Below, piece by piece: positions 48,133 through 56,322 of a DNA stretch of 64,000 nucleotides; within the stretch, counting starts at the first letter, position 1; each line of letters begins with the position of its first letter. Under the pieces are notes generated by a model, which was not told where the DNA came from, searched no databases, and saw only the letters and a list, made by a program, of their open reading frames with translations. A program made the translations under genes and the position numbers. Source of the stretch: Candidatus Peregrinibacteria bacterium (lineage in GTDB: Bacteria; Patescibacteriota; Gracilibacteria; UBA1369; UM-FILTER-53-11); contig JACPMA010000003.1 in the NCBI GenBank assembly GCA_016186205.1, positions 1 through 64,000 on the forward strand, given 5' to 3'.

Positions 48133-48585
48133 ATGAATTACAAATACAGATCCATCGCCATTTTAGCATTATTCCTTACTATCCTTGATTTGACGGCAAA
48201 ATGGCTGGCGCAGAAATATTTGACCGCGCCTCTAGAACTTTGGCCTGGATTTTTGCAGTTGAAATTAAGTTACAATCCGGGCATTGCATTCAGTATTCCT
48301 GTCCCGAATTTAGCCATGATTATTGCAACGCCGTTTTTGCTTGTAGCGCTTTTGTATGGAATCCGGCATGCATGCAATATGCGCCATACGATAAGCAAAA
48401 TCTCGGTTGCGCTTATTGTGGCCGGCGGGATCGGAAATTTCATAAATCGAATTTGGACCGGCGCGGTAATCGATTTTCTGGATTTCTCTTTTTGGCCAAG
48501 TTTTAATTTGGCCGATGCATATCTCACGATCGGCGCCTTCCTATTAATCATATTTTATGGTAAAATAAAACTAAAGAATTCCTGA
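48133..48585 (+). CDS. lspA: Lipoprotein signal peptidase LspA
   Basis: Aspartyl protease that removes lipoprotein signal peptides. The 150 residues span four membrane segments and show the family motifs: ILDLTAKWLAQ near residue 18, YNPGIAFS near 49, IVAGGIGNFINRIWTGAVIDFLDF near 98 with the first catalytic Asp, and FNLADAYLTIGAF near 128 with the second. The ATG at 48133 is preferred over one at 48124 lying within ftsW's start. Confidence 0.93.
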   Translation: MNYKYRSIAILALFLTILDLTAKWLAQKYLTAPLELWPGFLQLKLSYNPGIAFSIPVPNLAMIIATPFLLVALLYGIRHACNMRHTISKISVALIVAGGIGNFINRIWTGAVIDFLDFSFWPSFNLADAYLTIGAFLLIIFYGKIKLKNS

Positions 48586-48591
48586 AAAACT

Positions 48592-49386
48592 ATGGCCGAA
48601 GAATCTCAAGCATCACAGCAAGCTGGCCCGCCATCGCCTTCATTCCTCACGCTTGTCTTAAAAACCTTTGCAGGACTTGGAGGCGGAATCGCAGGTATGC
48701 TCATTTTGCTTCTCATTTTTTTGGGAGCTTCGACAATTTTGCAGTCTGCGCTGAATCCGGATTTGGGTCTTGAGGAATCCGGAAAAAATCCCCTTTTTAT
48801 ATTTGTCTTTATGGCGATGATATTTTTGACGTCTTTGGGTGCAAACATTCTCGGTTCTCTGTTTTTCACTTTTGTAGAACATGAAAAATACTCACGCACT
48901 TCGACTGCAATGTATCAAATTTTCTTTGTGAACTTGGTGGCGTTTGTAATTATGGCGCCGATTTATCTTCTTTTGGATTCGCGGGGGCTTTTGGATATGA
49001 TCGGCTTTTTGGCGGGTTTTCATGTTTTACTTACCGCTGTTGCAAGTTTCATGATTTTGGAAATTATCGGCAATTTGCGGTATGCGGTCGTTGGCGTATA
49101 CGGCATGGTTTTTTCGCTGCTGATTTCAACCGGCGTTTCCATGGTGATTTATGAATTTTCGCAGCGGAATACGACTGTAGTGCTCTTTGCGGCGCTTCCG
49201 GTAATGTGGACCACGCTCGGCTTTATGACGGTGATTGTGGAGATGTTTTACCGCTGGCTCTACACGCTTTACGGAACGGATTTTTTGATGAGCAAAACAG
49301 AATATGGAAAGGACTACGGCGAGCCTGAACCCGAGGAAGCATTGCCGCCGCCGGATGTGAGCGGAAGTGAATTTTTGAAGAAGTAA
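48592..49386 (+). CDS. Polytopic membrane protein, unknown
   Basis: The 264 residues have about six hydrophobic segments, a Gln/Pro-rich N-terminal tail and a Glu/Pro-rich C-terminal tail (EPEPEEALPPPDVSG). No family is recognised. It follows lspA by 6 bp and probably shares its transcript. Confidence 0.65.
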   Translation: MAEESQASQQAGPPSPSFLTLVLKTFAGLGGGIAGMLILLLIFLGASTILQSALNPDLGLEESGKNPLFIFVFMAMIFLTSLGANILGSLFFTFVEHEKYSRTSTAMYQIFFVNLVAFVIMAPIYLLLDSRGLLDMIGFLAGFHVLLTAVASFMILEIIGNLRYAVVGVYGMVFSLLISTGVSMVIYEFSQRNTTVVLFAALPVMWTTLGFMTVIVEMFYRWLYTLYGTDFLMSKTEYGKDYGEPEPEEALPPPDVSGSEFLKK

Positions 49387-49387
49387 A

Positions 49388-50086
49388 ATGTATACTTTTC
49401 AAAATACACCACAGCCATTAATCAGAAAAAAACTAAATATCAAATATTCTTTCCTAATTATCCTCTTGGTGGTTTTTATTTTGGCTTATTTCATCCTATC
49501 CAAATCGGTGATCAGAAAAACTCAATTACTCGATGGATCTTCCGGTAATCCAATAGGGAATGCCATAGTTTATATAGAGGCTCCGAGAGATGCTCGATGT
49601 TTTAGTCTTAGTAGCAAAGTATCGTGTCCAATTGCAGGAAAATGGATTGGAGAATCCGATGATAAAGGCTACATGCGGCACTCTCCAGAAGTGAAAAAAT
49701 TTAATATGCCTACTATACGTGTAATACGTCAAAATGATACATGGGAAGGTGATGACTTGACATTTGAACACATCTTTGACAAAAAACTCGAATTAGATCC
49801 TATCTATATGTTAAATCAAGGAATGTATAGATTAAAATTAGTTGCAAACAATAGTCATAAAAATATCTCCGATAGCCAGGTTTGGTTTATCAATGAATCT
49901 CAATGTCGCCCGCCTCAATGTTCAAATTACAAATTTGATGGAAAAACAAATTCTTTAGGAAATCTATATTTTCCCGAATCTCTATTTGATAAAAATAGAG
50001 AATGGATATATGTCGAGGGTTTCAAGCCAAAAGCATTAGACGAAAAGTCACCTTTTGGTCATGAAGTTTGGTTAACAGAAGAGTAG
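49388..50086 (+). CDS. Membrane-anchored extracellular protein, unknown
   Basis: The 232 residues have one membrane segment (about 18-40) and an external part that resembles carboxypeptidase-regulatory or Ig-like beta domains: QLLDGSSGNPIGNAIVYIEA near residue 47, and a second unit GMYRLKLVANNSHKNISDSQVW near 145. Four Cys residues (ARCFSL, VSCPIAG, SQCRPPQC) may form disulfides. AT-rich codon use differs from that of the gene before it. It starts 1 bp after the previous stop. Confidence 0.6.
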   Translation: MYTFQNTPQPLIRKKLNIKYSFLIILLVVFILAYFILSKSVIRKTQLLDGSSGNPIGNAIVYIEAPRDARCFSLSSKVSCPIAGKWIGESDDKGYMRHSPEVKKFNMPTIRVIRQNDTWEGDDLTFEHIFDKKLELDPIYMLNQGMYRLKLVANNSHKNISDSQVWFINESQCRPPQCSNYKFDGKTNSLGNLYFPESLFDKNREWIYVEGFKPKALDEKSPFGHEVWLTEE

Positions 50087-50181
50087 CAGCGGGTACAAGT
50101 TTTTAAAAATATGGTGAGCAAGAGTGTTTCGTAGAATAATTCGCGAAACTGCGCCAGTAAAAATGCTGGATCTTTCTTATG

Positions 50182-50212
50182 TTTACTATCATTATATGAG
50201 CATATACTCATA
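50182..50212 (+). promoter_or_regulatory. Promoter/operator of the HNH protein gene
   Basis: TATGAGCATATACTCATA (50195-50212) repeats the recA operator (TATGAGTATGCACTCATA) with three differences, all in the six central bases. A weak promoter TTTACT (50182-50187) and TATACT (50203-50208), spacer 15 bp, overlaps it. The ATG at 50218 lies 9 bp after the -10, so the mRNA would be nearly leaderless. Confidence 0.65.
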
Positions 50213-50217
50213 CTTTT

Positions 50218-51045
50218 ATGCTGGATCAATTTCTCAAAATATCTGATGGCGAACTTTACTCCAGATGCAAACATTATGGAGAAATTTCCTTGAAATATCG
50301 CTGGAAATTTGCCGGACTTTTGCCGGAGGTATATAGGAGGCGGCTTTATAAAAAGAAAGGCTACGAATCGATTTTTGAGTTTGCGGCGAAGTTGGCCGGC
50401 ATGAGTGAGAGGCAAGTGTATGTTGTTCTGAATTTGGGGAAAAAATTTGAAACTAAGCCAATTTTAAAAAATATGCTGGAGCATGGAGAGGTGAGCATTA
50501 ACAAATTGGCGAGAATTGCATCAGTGGTGACAACAGATAATGAAGCATTTTGGGCAACGCAGGCAAAATTATTGCCTAAGACCGCCCTCGAAACGTTAGT
50601 AAGGGATGAAAAATTTCTGCCCGGGCATCACGCAAACAGTAAATTAACAATGCCGCAAGAGGTTAATATTTCCGCAGAAGTGAAGCAAAAACTCCTCGAG
50701 CTGCAACAAAAAGGCATTGATATCAATGCTATGCTTCTTGAATTTTTGGAAAAACGGGAGCTTGAAATCGCGCAGGAAAAAGAAAAACTTTCTGTGGAGG
50801 CAAAAACAACGGAATCACGCTATATTCCGGCTGCTACGCGCAAATTGTTACAAAAAGAGTATGGCGAAAAATGCTCTATAACTTCATGCAATAAACCTTC
50901 TGAAGAAATCCATCACAATCAACGATTTTCACTTGCGCAAACGCACGATCCGAAATTTCTCGCGCCGCTCTGCAGAGAGCACCATATTATTGCACATACT
51001 GTCGATTTACAATTTAGGGAATTTCGGGCGCGCGCCGGTCCATAG
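50218..51045 (+). CDS. HNH-endonuclease-domain protein
   Basis: The 275 residues have a helical N-terminal part (residues 1-190, with EREL-rich helices and a predicted coiled segment near 150-195) and a C-terminal HNH nuclease domain. The HNH signature is in KCSITSCNKPSEEIHHNQRF near residue 220 and LAPLCREHHIIAH near 245: two Cys of the zinc site, HH metal ligands, and a closing His. The promoter carries the palindrome found in front of recA, which suggests induction with DNA damage. Its end overlaps the convergent aroE by 39 bp. Confidence 0.8.
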   Translation: MLDQFLKISDGELYSRCKHYGEISLKYRWKFAGLLPEVYRRRLYKKKGYESIFEFAAKLAGMSERQVYVVLNLGKKFETKPILKNMLEHGEVSINKLARIASVVTTDNEAFWATQAKLLPKTALETLVRDEKFLPGHHANSKLTMPQEVNISAEVKQKLLELQQKGIDINAMLLEFLEKRELEIAQEKEKLSVEAKTTESRYIPAATRKLLQKEYGEKCSITSCNKPSEEIHHNQRFSLAQTHDPKFLAPLCREHHIIAHTVDLQFREFRARAGP

Positions 51046-51798
51046 TTCAAAAGACTTTGCGGCTTGCGCGAGAAACATGTGATCACCCGTTATGATTTTA
51101 CAGCCTGCGGCCTTGGCATCGCGGAGAAGTTGCGTTATGCGCGGACGGTAGATGATGTCCATGTTTGGCCACATGCCGACGGATGTCGTGTTGATAAGAA
51201 TATCGAGGCCTCGAGAGGTGCATTTTTGAAAATCTTTGAGCGCGGCGTATGCGCATCGAAAATCTGACGCGAGTTTTTTCGCGTGTGCGAGTGTACGATT
51301 TAAAATCGTCACACTGGCGCCGGCCTTTTTAAGGCCGTGAACAACGGCTCGCGCCGCACCGCCGGCTCCGAGCACCATCACTTTCTTATTCCGCAAAGCA
51401 ACACGCCCGATTTTTTGTAGAGAAAACATCGCACCAAATACATCAGTATTGTATCCAATCAACTTCCCTTCTCGATTCACAATCGTATTCACCGCACCGA
51501 TTTTTTTTGCCTCGGGACTTACGCGGTCTAAATATTTCATTATCGTCTGTTTATGCGGGATGGTTACATTTCCGCCTGCATAGCGCGCACGATAATCTCG
51601 CATAAATTTCGCCAAATCGCGCGGCTTTACTTCAACCGCCTCATACCGCGCTGGAATTTTTAATTTTCGAAACGCCGCATTGTGCAATTTCGGCGAAAGC
51701 GAGTGTTTTATCGGGTATCCGATCACGCAATAGACTTTTTTAATTAGCTTTTTTGCAGGCTTTGCATTAACGGCTGCCCTTTTCGCTTTTCTTGACAT
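51007..51798 (-). CDS. aroE: Shikimate dehydrogenase
   Basis: Reduces 3-dehydroshikimate with NADPH. The 263 residues show VIGYPIKHSLSPKLHNAAF near 28, NVTIPHKQTIMKYLD near 75 with the catalytic Lys, IGAVNTIVNREGKLIGYNTDVFGA near 98 with the catalytic Asp, and the NADP loop VMVLGAGGAARAVVHGL near 140. A Lys-rich N-terminal extension of about 20 residues is unusual. No other shikimate-pathway gene is in the window. Confidence 0.93.
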   Translation of the reverse strand: MSRKAKRAAVNAKPAKKLIKKVYCVIGYPIKHSLSPKLHNAAFRKLKIPARYEAVEVKPRDLAKFMRDYRARYAGGNVTIPHKQTIMKYLDRVSPEAKKIGAVNTIVNREGKLIGYNTDVFGAMFSLQKIGRVALRNKKVMVLGAGGAARAVVHGLKKAGASVTILNRTLAHAKKLASDFRCAYAALKDFQKCTSRGLDILINTTSVGMWPNMDIIYRPRITQLLRDAKAAGCKIITGDHMFLAQAAKSFELWTGARPKFPKL

Positions 51799-51830
51799 AA
51801 TAAAATTTATTCTATAGTTTATCTTCTGAT

Positions 51831-53063
51831 ATGTCTATAGAAAGCTTAGCAGAATCCGAGTGGACTGAAAAAGCGGCGCTGGCAGAAGAAAAAACAGTGC
51901 GGCGCAACGGCCAAGTGATGTCGGTTGTAGCATCGCGCCGAGAAAGCGATAATGACGACCTTGATACCGGCAATTTTGAAAATAACTGCATTTGGACGGC
52001 TTATTACACTGCCGCTGAATGCTACCGATATAAAGTTAACGGCGATTTGGCTGCGCGCGTAAATGCCCAGCGTTCCATGCGGACGCTTTTGCAACTGGAA
52101 GAAATTCCTCGAAAACCAGGTCTTATTGCGCGCGGATTCAAGCGCCAACTAAATGAAACATGGGATGAAGCGTATTTCTGGCGAGGGCGAAGCGGCCGCG
52201 GGCCTGACGGAAAACCAAAATCAGAATGGCACGCTGATTTTGCAAATGATATTCGATTCCTCACAGATCCGAGCAAGGGACAACTTGAAGGCTGGCTGTT
52301 TGGTTTATGCGAATATTATGACTTGCTGGCCGACGAAAACGAAAAAGGAGAAATTCGCGATGCGGTTTCACGCGTAATCGGCGAATATCTCAAAAATAAT
52401 TTTGAAATACATGATTTGGACGGACAGCCGACGCAGTACGGCACTCATTCGGAACTAGGCTTGCTTTTTGCAGGAAATAAATTGCGTGTGCTTGGAATTT
52501 TAAAACGGGCGCATCATATCACTGGCGAAGAACGTTTTAAAAAAACATATGATCATTTTGCAAAAGAAAAAGGATGGCTTGGAAAATGCGTCGGCATATT
52601 CCACGGTAATCGGCGGAAATTACAAGATGCGTTCACTCGCAGTTTTCATAATTCCGACCATCTCGAAATGCTGGCGCTCGAAGGCCTCGCTCAATATGAA
52701 CACGATCCTGAATTAGAAGGAATTCTTCGCGCTATCGAAAGCGAAGCTGATGCGATTATGCGCTACAAGAGAATGCTTCCATTTCGTACGCATCATGAGC
52801 CAAGAGAAACTCTCTATATATTGCAGCATATGACTGCCGATAGAGTAGTTAAAGCTATCGCGCCAAAACCGATGCCCGGACAAAAATTTGATTTTCAAGG
52901 ACGCACGCATTCGGATTATGCTTTTAATGACGAATTTGAATGGCGCCGCGATCCGCGATTTGGAATAAGCTACCTTCATCCTGAAGGCATGGCCGGCCAA
53001 ATGCGCTTTCCGGCGGTTGATTTCATCTACGCCTATTGGAAAATGCGGCGGAATCTGGTATAA
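51831..53063 (+). CDS. Hypothetical protein, possible alpha/alpha-barrel
   Basis: The 410 residues are helical and soluble, with regularly spaced paired helices and Trp/Tyr-rich turns (WTAYYTAAECYRYKVNGD near 55, LEGWLFGLCEYYDLLADEN near 150, THSELGLLFAGNKLRVLGILKRAHHITGEERF near 205). This spacing is typical of (alpha/alpha)6-barrel proteins such as some glycoside hydrolases. No catalytic pair can be assigned. It begins 32 bp from the divergent aroE start and ends 9 bp before the MscS gene, likely an operon. Confidence 0.65.
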   Translation: MSIESLAESEWTEKAALAEEKTVRRNGQVMSVVASRRESDNDDLDTGNFENNCIWTAYYTAAECYRYKVNGDLAARVNAQRSMRTLLQLEEIPRKPGLIARGFKRQLNETWDEAYFWRGRSGRGPDGKPKSEWHADFANDIRFLTDPSKGQLEGWLFGLCEYYDLLADENEKGEIRDAVSRVIGEYLKNNFEIHDLDGQPTQYGTHSELGLLFAGNKLRVLGILKRAHHITGEERFKKTYDHFAKEKGWLGKCVGIFHGNRRKLQDAFTRSFHNSDHLEMLALEGLAQYEHDPELEGILRAIESEADAIMRYKRMLPFRTHHEPRETLYILQHMTADRVVKAIAPKPMPGQKFDFQGRTHSDYAFNDEFEWRRDPRFGISYLHPEGMAGQMRFPAVDFIYAYWKMRRNLV

Positions 53064-53072
53064 TTACCAGAT

Positions 53073-54221
53073 ATGTTTACGCAAGTTGCGCTCGCGGCGA
53101 CAAGGCTAAATGCGGCCGGCGAAGAAATAAAAGAAAGTCTTGCTGATAAGATTGCGGGGTTTTTTGACTATTTAATCGGCCGGGTGCCGAGTTGGATTGC
53201 CGGATTCCTAGTTTTTGTCGCAACGATTTTCATTGCAAAGATGGCAAAGGCTGCTGTGGAATCGCGCATCTCCGATCAGGTTGACGAGGAACACCAAGAA
53301 GTCCTTGTGCTCGCGGGACGCGTGACGTATTTCGGAACGCTCATTCTTGGCATAACGATCGCGCTGAAAATTGCCGGCATTGATTTGACGACGATTTTGG
53401 CGGCCGTGGCTTTTGGAATAGGTTTTGCGCTCCAAGACCTCATTATGAATTTTATTTCAGGAGTTATGATTTTGGTGAGTCGGCAATTCACTATCGGCGA
53501 TTTTATTAAAGTTGGCGCAACCGTTGGAAAAGTGATGGAAATTCAGACTCGCGCGACTATTTTAAAGGCTGTGGACGGCACGAAAGTGATTGTGCCGAAT
53601 TCGGAAATTTTTACGAGCCAAGTCGTCAGTTTTACAACGAACCCCATGCGGCGCGTAACTATTCCGCTTTACATTTCTTATGACACCGACATCAGTTATG
53701 CGACTAAAATCGCGCTTTCCGTGCTCAAAAAACATCCGAAGATTATGAAAAAACCGCCGCCATCGATTATTGTTAGCAACTACGGCGATTCAACCATTGA
53801 TCTTTCTGCGCGGTTTTGGGTTGGTTCGCGCGACGGCTGGTTCAAAATCAAAAGCGAAATGATGCACAAAATGTGGAATGAATTTCAAACTGCCGGCATC
53901 GTGGTGCCATACAATATCACTCATTTGGAAAATGAGCAGGATACTGCCGAATATGTGAAACAAATGAATGAAATTACAAAAAAACGCATAGAAGAGATGA
54001 AAGAAGCCAAGCTTTCTAAAGCGATTCAGGAAGATGCGGCAAAAACGGCAGTCGGTATCTCAACGAATGGTGGAGATGTCGCTAATGGCAATGTGGCTAA
54101 GGCGGCTGCGGCTGGCGGCGCAAACGGCGGGGCGCAAATTCCTACTCTAGCTGCTGCGACTGTTCCAGTAGAACCACCGGGCGCATACGCAGATCAGGAG
54201 GAAATCGACGGGCAAGCTTAA
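53073..54221 (+). CDS. mscS: Small-conductance mechanosensitive channel (MscS family)
   Basis: Opens on membrane stretch to release solutes. The 382 residues have three or four membrane segments (the first at about 38-58). The pore helix and the following beta domain are in FGIGFALQDLIMNFISGVMILVSRQFTIGDFIKVG near 113-148 and VPNSEIFTSQVVSF near 178. The C-terminal extension after about residue 305 is Ala/Gly-rich and of low complexity (AAAGGANGGAQ), and may be disordered. The stop codon coincides with the first bases of repeat-A copy 3. Confidence 0.92.
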   Translation: MFTQVALAATRLNAAGEEIKESLADKIAGFFDYLIGRVPSWIAGFLVFVATIFIAKMAKAAVESRISDQVDEEHQEVLVLAGRVTYFGTLILGITIALKIAGIDLTTILAAVAFGIGFALQDLIMNFISGVMILVSRQFTIGDFIKVGATVGKVMEIQTRATILKAVDGTKVIVPNSEIFTSQVVSFTTNPMRRVTIPLYISYDTDISYATKIALSVLKKHPKIMKKPPPSIIVSNYGDSTIDLSARFWVGSRDGWFKIKSEMMHKMWNEFQTAGIVVPYNITHLENEQDTAEYVKQMNEITKKRIEEMKEAKLSKAIQEDAAKTAVGISTNGGDVANGNVAKAAAAGGANGGAQIPTLAAATVPVEPPGAYADQEEIDGQA

Positions 54222-54332
54222 AGCCACAATGGACATTTGCCTGCGCTCGCTTCCCCGTCGGGCCATCGGATACATGATCCTCCGGCCCTCTTCCGGGGAG
54301 CGTAGCTTCGGCAAACAGCCCATTGTGGCTTT
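54220..54332 (+). repeat. Repeat family A, copy 3
   Basis: AAAGCCACAATGG and CCATTGTGGCTTT form a perfect outer stem, with CATTTGCC/GGCAAACAG as the next pairing. The inner core is nearly the same as copy 2 (GTCGGGCCATCGGATACATG, CTCTTCCGGGGAGCGTAGCT). It begins at the mscS stop. Confidence 0.75.
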
Positions 54333-54357
54333 ATAAAATATAATAGAATTTAATTAA

Positions 54358-54490
54358 ATTTGGTATAAATGTCTATTTTTATGTAAAGTTATTTTCTTTT
54401 ATAAAAAACCTTGCAAAGTTAGTTTAGATTTGGTATTTAGAAGTAAATTGGTTTAGATATTTGAAAAATTTAGTACGATTTGATACAATT
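54358..54490 (+). promoter_or_regulatory. Three direct repeats upstream of the HTH gene
   Basis: ATTTGGTATAAAT (54358-54370), ATTTGGTATTTAG (54428-54440) and ATTTGATACAATT (54478-54490) share the core ATTTGRTA. The last ends 8 bp before the ATG of the HTH gene. They may be operator sites for the HTH protein itself or for another regulator. Confidence 0.45.
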
Positions 54491-54497
54491 TAATAAA

Positions 54498-54665
54498 ATG
54501 TATCAAATACTCACTGTAGAACAGGCCGCAAAACTCCTCCATTTGCACCCGTTTACGGTGTTGAAATTTATAAAAAGCGGAAAGCTTAAGGCGAGCAAAA
54601 TCGGACGCGTGTACCGAATTCGCGAAAATGCCATAGAAGATTTTTTAAACCGCCATTCTACTTAA
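54498..54665 (+). CDS. Excisionase-type helix-turn-helix DNA-binding protein
   Basis: The ATG at 54498-54500 gives 55 residues making a MerR/excisionase-type winged helix: TVEQAAKLLHLHPFTVLKFI followed by the wing SGKLKASKIGRVYRI and a closing helix. A TTG start 18 bp upstream is also possible. The next gene begins inside its stop codon (TAATG), so the two are translationally coupled. No integrase or prophage gene is seen nearby. Confidence 0.8.
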   Translation: MYQILTVEQAAKLLHLHPFTVLKFIKSGKLKASKIGRVYRIRENAIEDFLNRHST

Positions 54666-54847
54666 TGCTATTCAATTGCTTCAGCTGCGGCAGAACCATT
54701 TCCTCCAAAAAAGACCTTTGCGTTTATTGCAAAACCGACACCTCGAATTTTACACAAGAATTCAATAAACAACGGCAACAAACCGCCATAAAGGAAAAGT
54801 ATCCGGGAACGTTGCTCTCGTTTTTGCTGAAAACTAAAGTGCGGTAA
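54665..54847 (+). CDS. Small zinc-ribbon protein
   Basis: The 60 residues have two CxxC pairs (CFSC at about 5-8, CVYC at about 19-22), a minimal zinc ribbon, then a Gln/Lys-rich helix ending in YPGTLLSFLLKTKVR. The start overlaps the HTH gene's stop. The last 56 bp of this gene are duplicated at 54984-55039, on the far side of a repeat-B element, so the 3' end has been rearranged. Confidence 0.65.
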   Translation: MLFNCFSCGRTISSKKDLCVYCKTDTSNFTQEFNKQRQQTAIKEKYPGTLLSFLLKTKVR

Positions 54848-54858
54848 TAAGCGCAGCA

Positions 54859-54982
54859 GCGGGTCTCGTGGGTTCCCGCTACGGAGCGAACAAAGGAAAG
54901 GGGGCGCGAATCCCGACTGACCCCGAGCTTGTCGAGGGGAAGGAGTGGTGAGCGTAAGTGGGGGAAAACGCAGTTTGCCCCC
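54859..54982 (+). repeat. Repeat family B, long copy 2, within a duplicated gene end
   Basis: It opens AGCGGG-TCTCGTGGGTT-CCCGCT and has GGGGGCGCGAATCC, GAGCTTGTCGA, GAGCGTAAGTGGGGGAAAAC and TTTGCCCCC, in the same order as 41341-41452. The flanks 54790-54845 and 54984-55039 are a 56-bp direct repeat with about five differences. They are the end of the zinc-ribbon gene and a copy of it. Confidence 0.7.
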
Positions 54983-55044
54983 AAAAGGAAAAGTATCCCG
55001 GAACGTTGCTCTCATTTTTGTTGAAAACAAAAGTGCGATAGGAG

Positions 55045-56322
55045 TTAAAACATACTGCCGCAAACCGCGTTTTGCACAAAGTCTGCGCATTTGGCGATTT
55101 TTTCGAGCGGCTTAAGGCTGCCTAGTGGATCTTTTGGTCCTAAAATTTCCAACAACTTATCCATACGATTGGTGAGTTCTATCACGCCGTCACCGGCAAC
55201 TTGGCCGTACAAAAGTTCGTAACGCGCCGTCATGTCGGCTAATTCGGCTTGCGATTCTGAAACTTCTTTTACTTCTGCTAAAATTTGCTGAACTTCATCC
55301 GGCGTCGCTTTAATGCCGGAACCGGAAATAAGATCAGCGACTTTTTCAACAGTGACAACTCCGATTGTAACAGGGGTTGCGACAACGCCGCCGACAAGAG
55401 TCAAACTCAATTTTCCAAAAAGTTTTGCGCCTTCGATGCCTTCTTTAAGGGCATCTTTTGCAACCTCACCAATGGTCTTGCATTCATCCGGATGACCCGT
55501 GGCAGGACAAACTTGAAAACGTCTATATACATTAACGGCAATATCGCCGAGCGTATTTATAGGATGCGCGAGTGCGTTTAGACCTCTCTTTCCAGCCGCT
55601 AGCGCTTCTTTGCTTGCCGCTTTAACATCGCCTGCAAGCGCCGCGGATTCATTTCCAAAATCTTTAAAGGTTTGCATAAGACCATCGAATTTGGATGAAA
55701 TATCGTTATAAATCGGGTCATCGCCGTAGCCGGAATATTGATTCGCGCGCTCGCGGTATTTCCCTTCAAATTCGTTAAAATATCCGATAAAAAGCGCTTT
55801 GTCTTGATCCGGATTTTCGCTCGCTTTGCGCAACTTAAAATATTTAATCATCTCGTCGCGGAATAGATCACGATTGCCTCGGCTGTCGGTTTTAAAATTC
55901 AAAAATCCGCCGCTCACATCAATAAAATGCCGCAGGAAATAAAGTTCGGCTTCGAGCTTGTAATACGCTTGCGTAACAGACCCGAGACGATCCGTATCGC
56001 AGCGCAAGAATGCGGACATAACGGCATAGCGGGATTTATTGAGTTGCAATTCAGTATTATTTATATCGGCAAAATACATTGGCCATTTCCACGAAAGAAT
56101 AAAAATATCGCGCCAATAATCAACGAAACCTTCGTAGCCGATGAACGCAGAGAGAAACTGCCTCCAGCCTTTGAGGCATGCAAGTAGATTCCGACCTTCA
56201 TCTTGTTCGCTTGCGAGCGGTTCGGAACCGAAGAATTGGATGTTTTCCTGCGCACGCGCGGCTGCTGGCGCCAAAAGCGTCATTTGAAGGACTGCGAGAA
56301 TCAATACAAAAAGTTTTTTCAT
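55045..56322 (-). CDS. Secreted protein of the surface operon, unknown
   Basis: About 425 residues. A signal peptide (MKKLFVLILAVLQMTLLAPAAARA) is followed by a helical mature part with Cys residues in ACLKGW, LRCDTDR, QVCPATGHPDEC, AKCADFVQNAVC. A glycine-rich hydrophobic stretch near residues 300-325 (LFGKLSLTLVGGVVATPVTIGVVTV) may insert into a membrane. No family is recognised. The start ATG at 56320-56322 forms an ATGA overlap with the previous stop; an in-frame ATG two codons earlier is also possible. Last gene of the leftward operon. Confidence 0.7.
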   Translation of the reverse strand: MKKLFVLILAVLQMTLLAPAAARAQENIQFFGSEPLASEQDEGRNLLACLKGWRQFLSAFIGYEGFVDYWRDIFILSWKWPMYFADINNTELQLNKSRYAVMSAFLRCDTDRLGSVTQAYYKLEAELYFLRHFIDVSGGFLNFKTDSRGNRDLFRDEMIKYFKLRKASENPDQDKALFIGYFNEFEGKYRERANQYSGYGDDPIYNDISSKFDGLMQTFKDFGNESAALAGDVKAASKEALAAGKRGLNALAHPINTLGDIAVNVYRRFQVCPATGHPDECKTIGEVAKDALKEGIEGAKLFGKLSLTLVGGVVATPVTIGVVTVEKVADLISGSGIKATPDEVQQILAEVKEVSESQAELADMTARYELLYGQVAGDGVIELTNRMDKLLEILGPKDPLGSLKPLEKIAKCADFVQNAVCGSMF

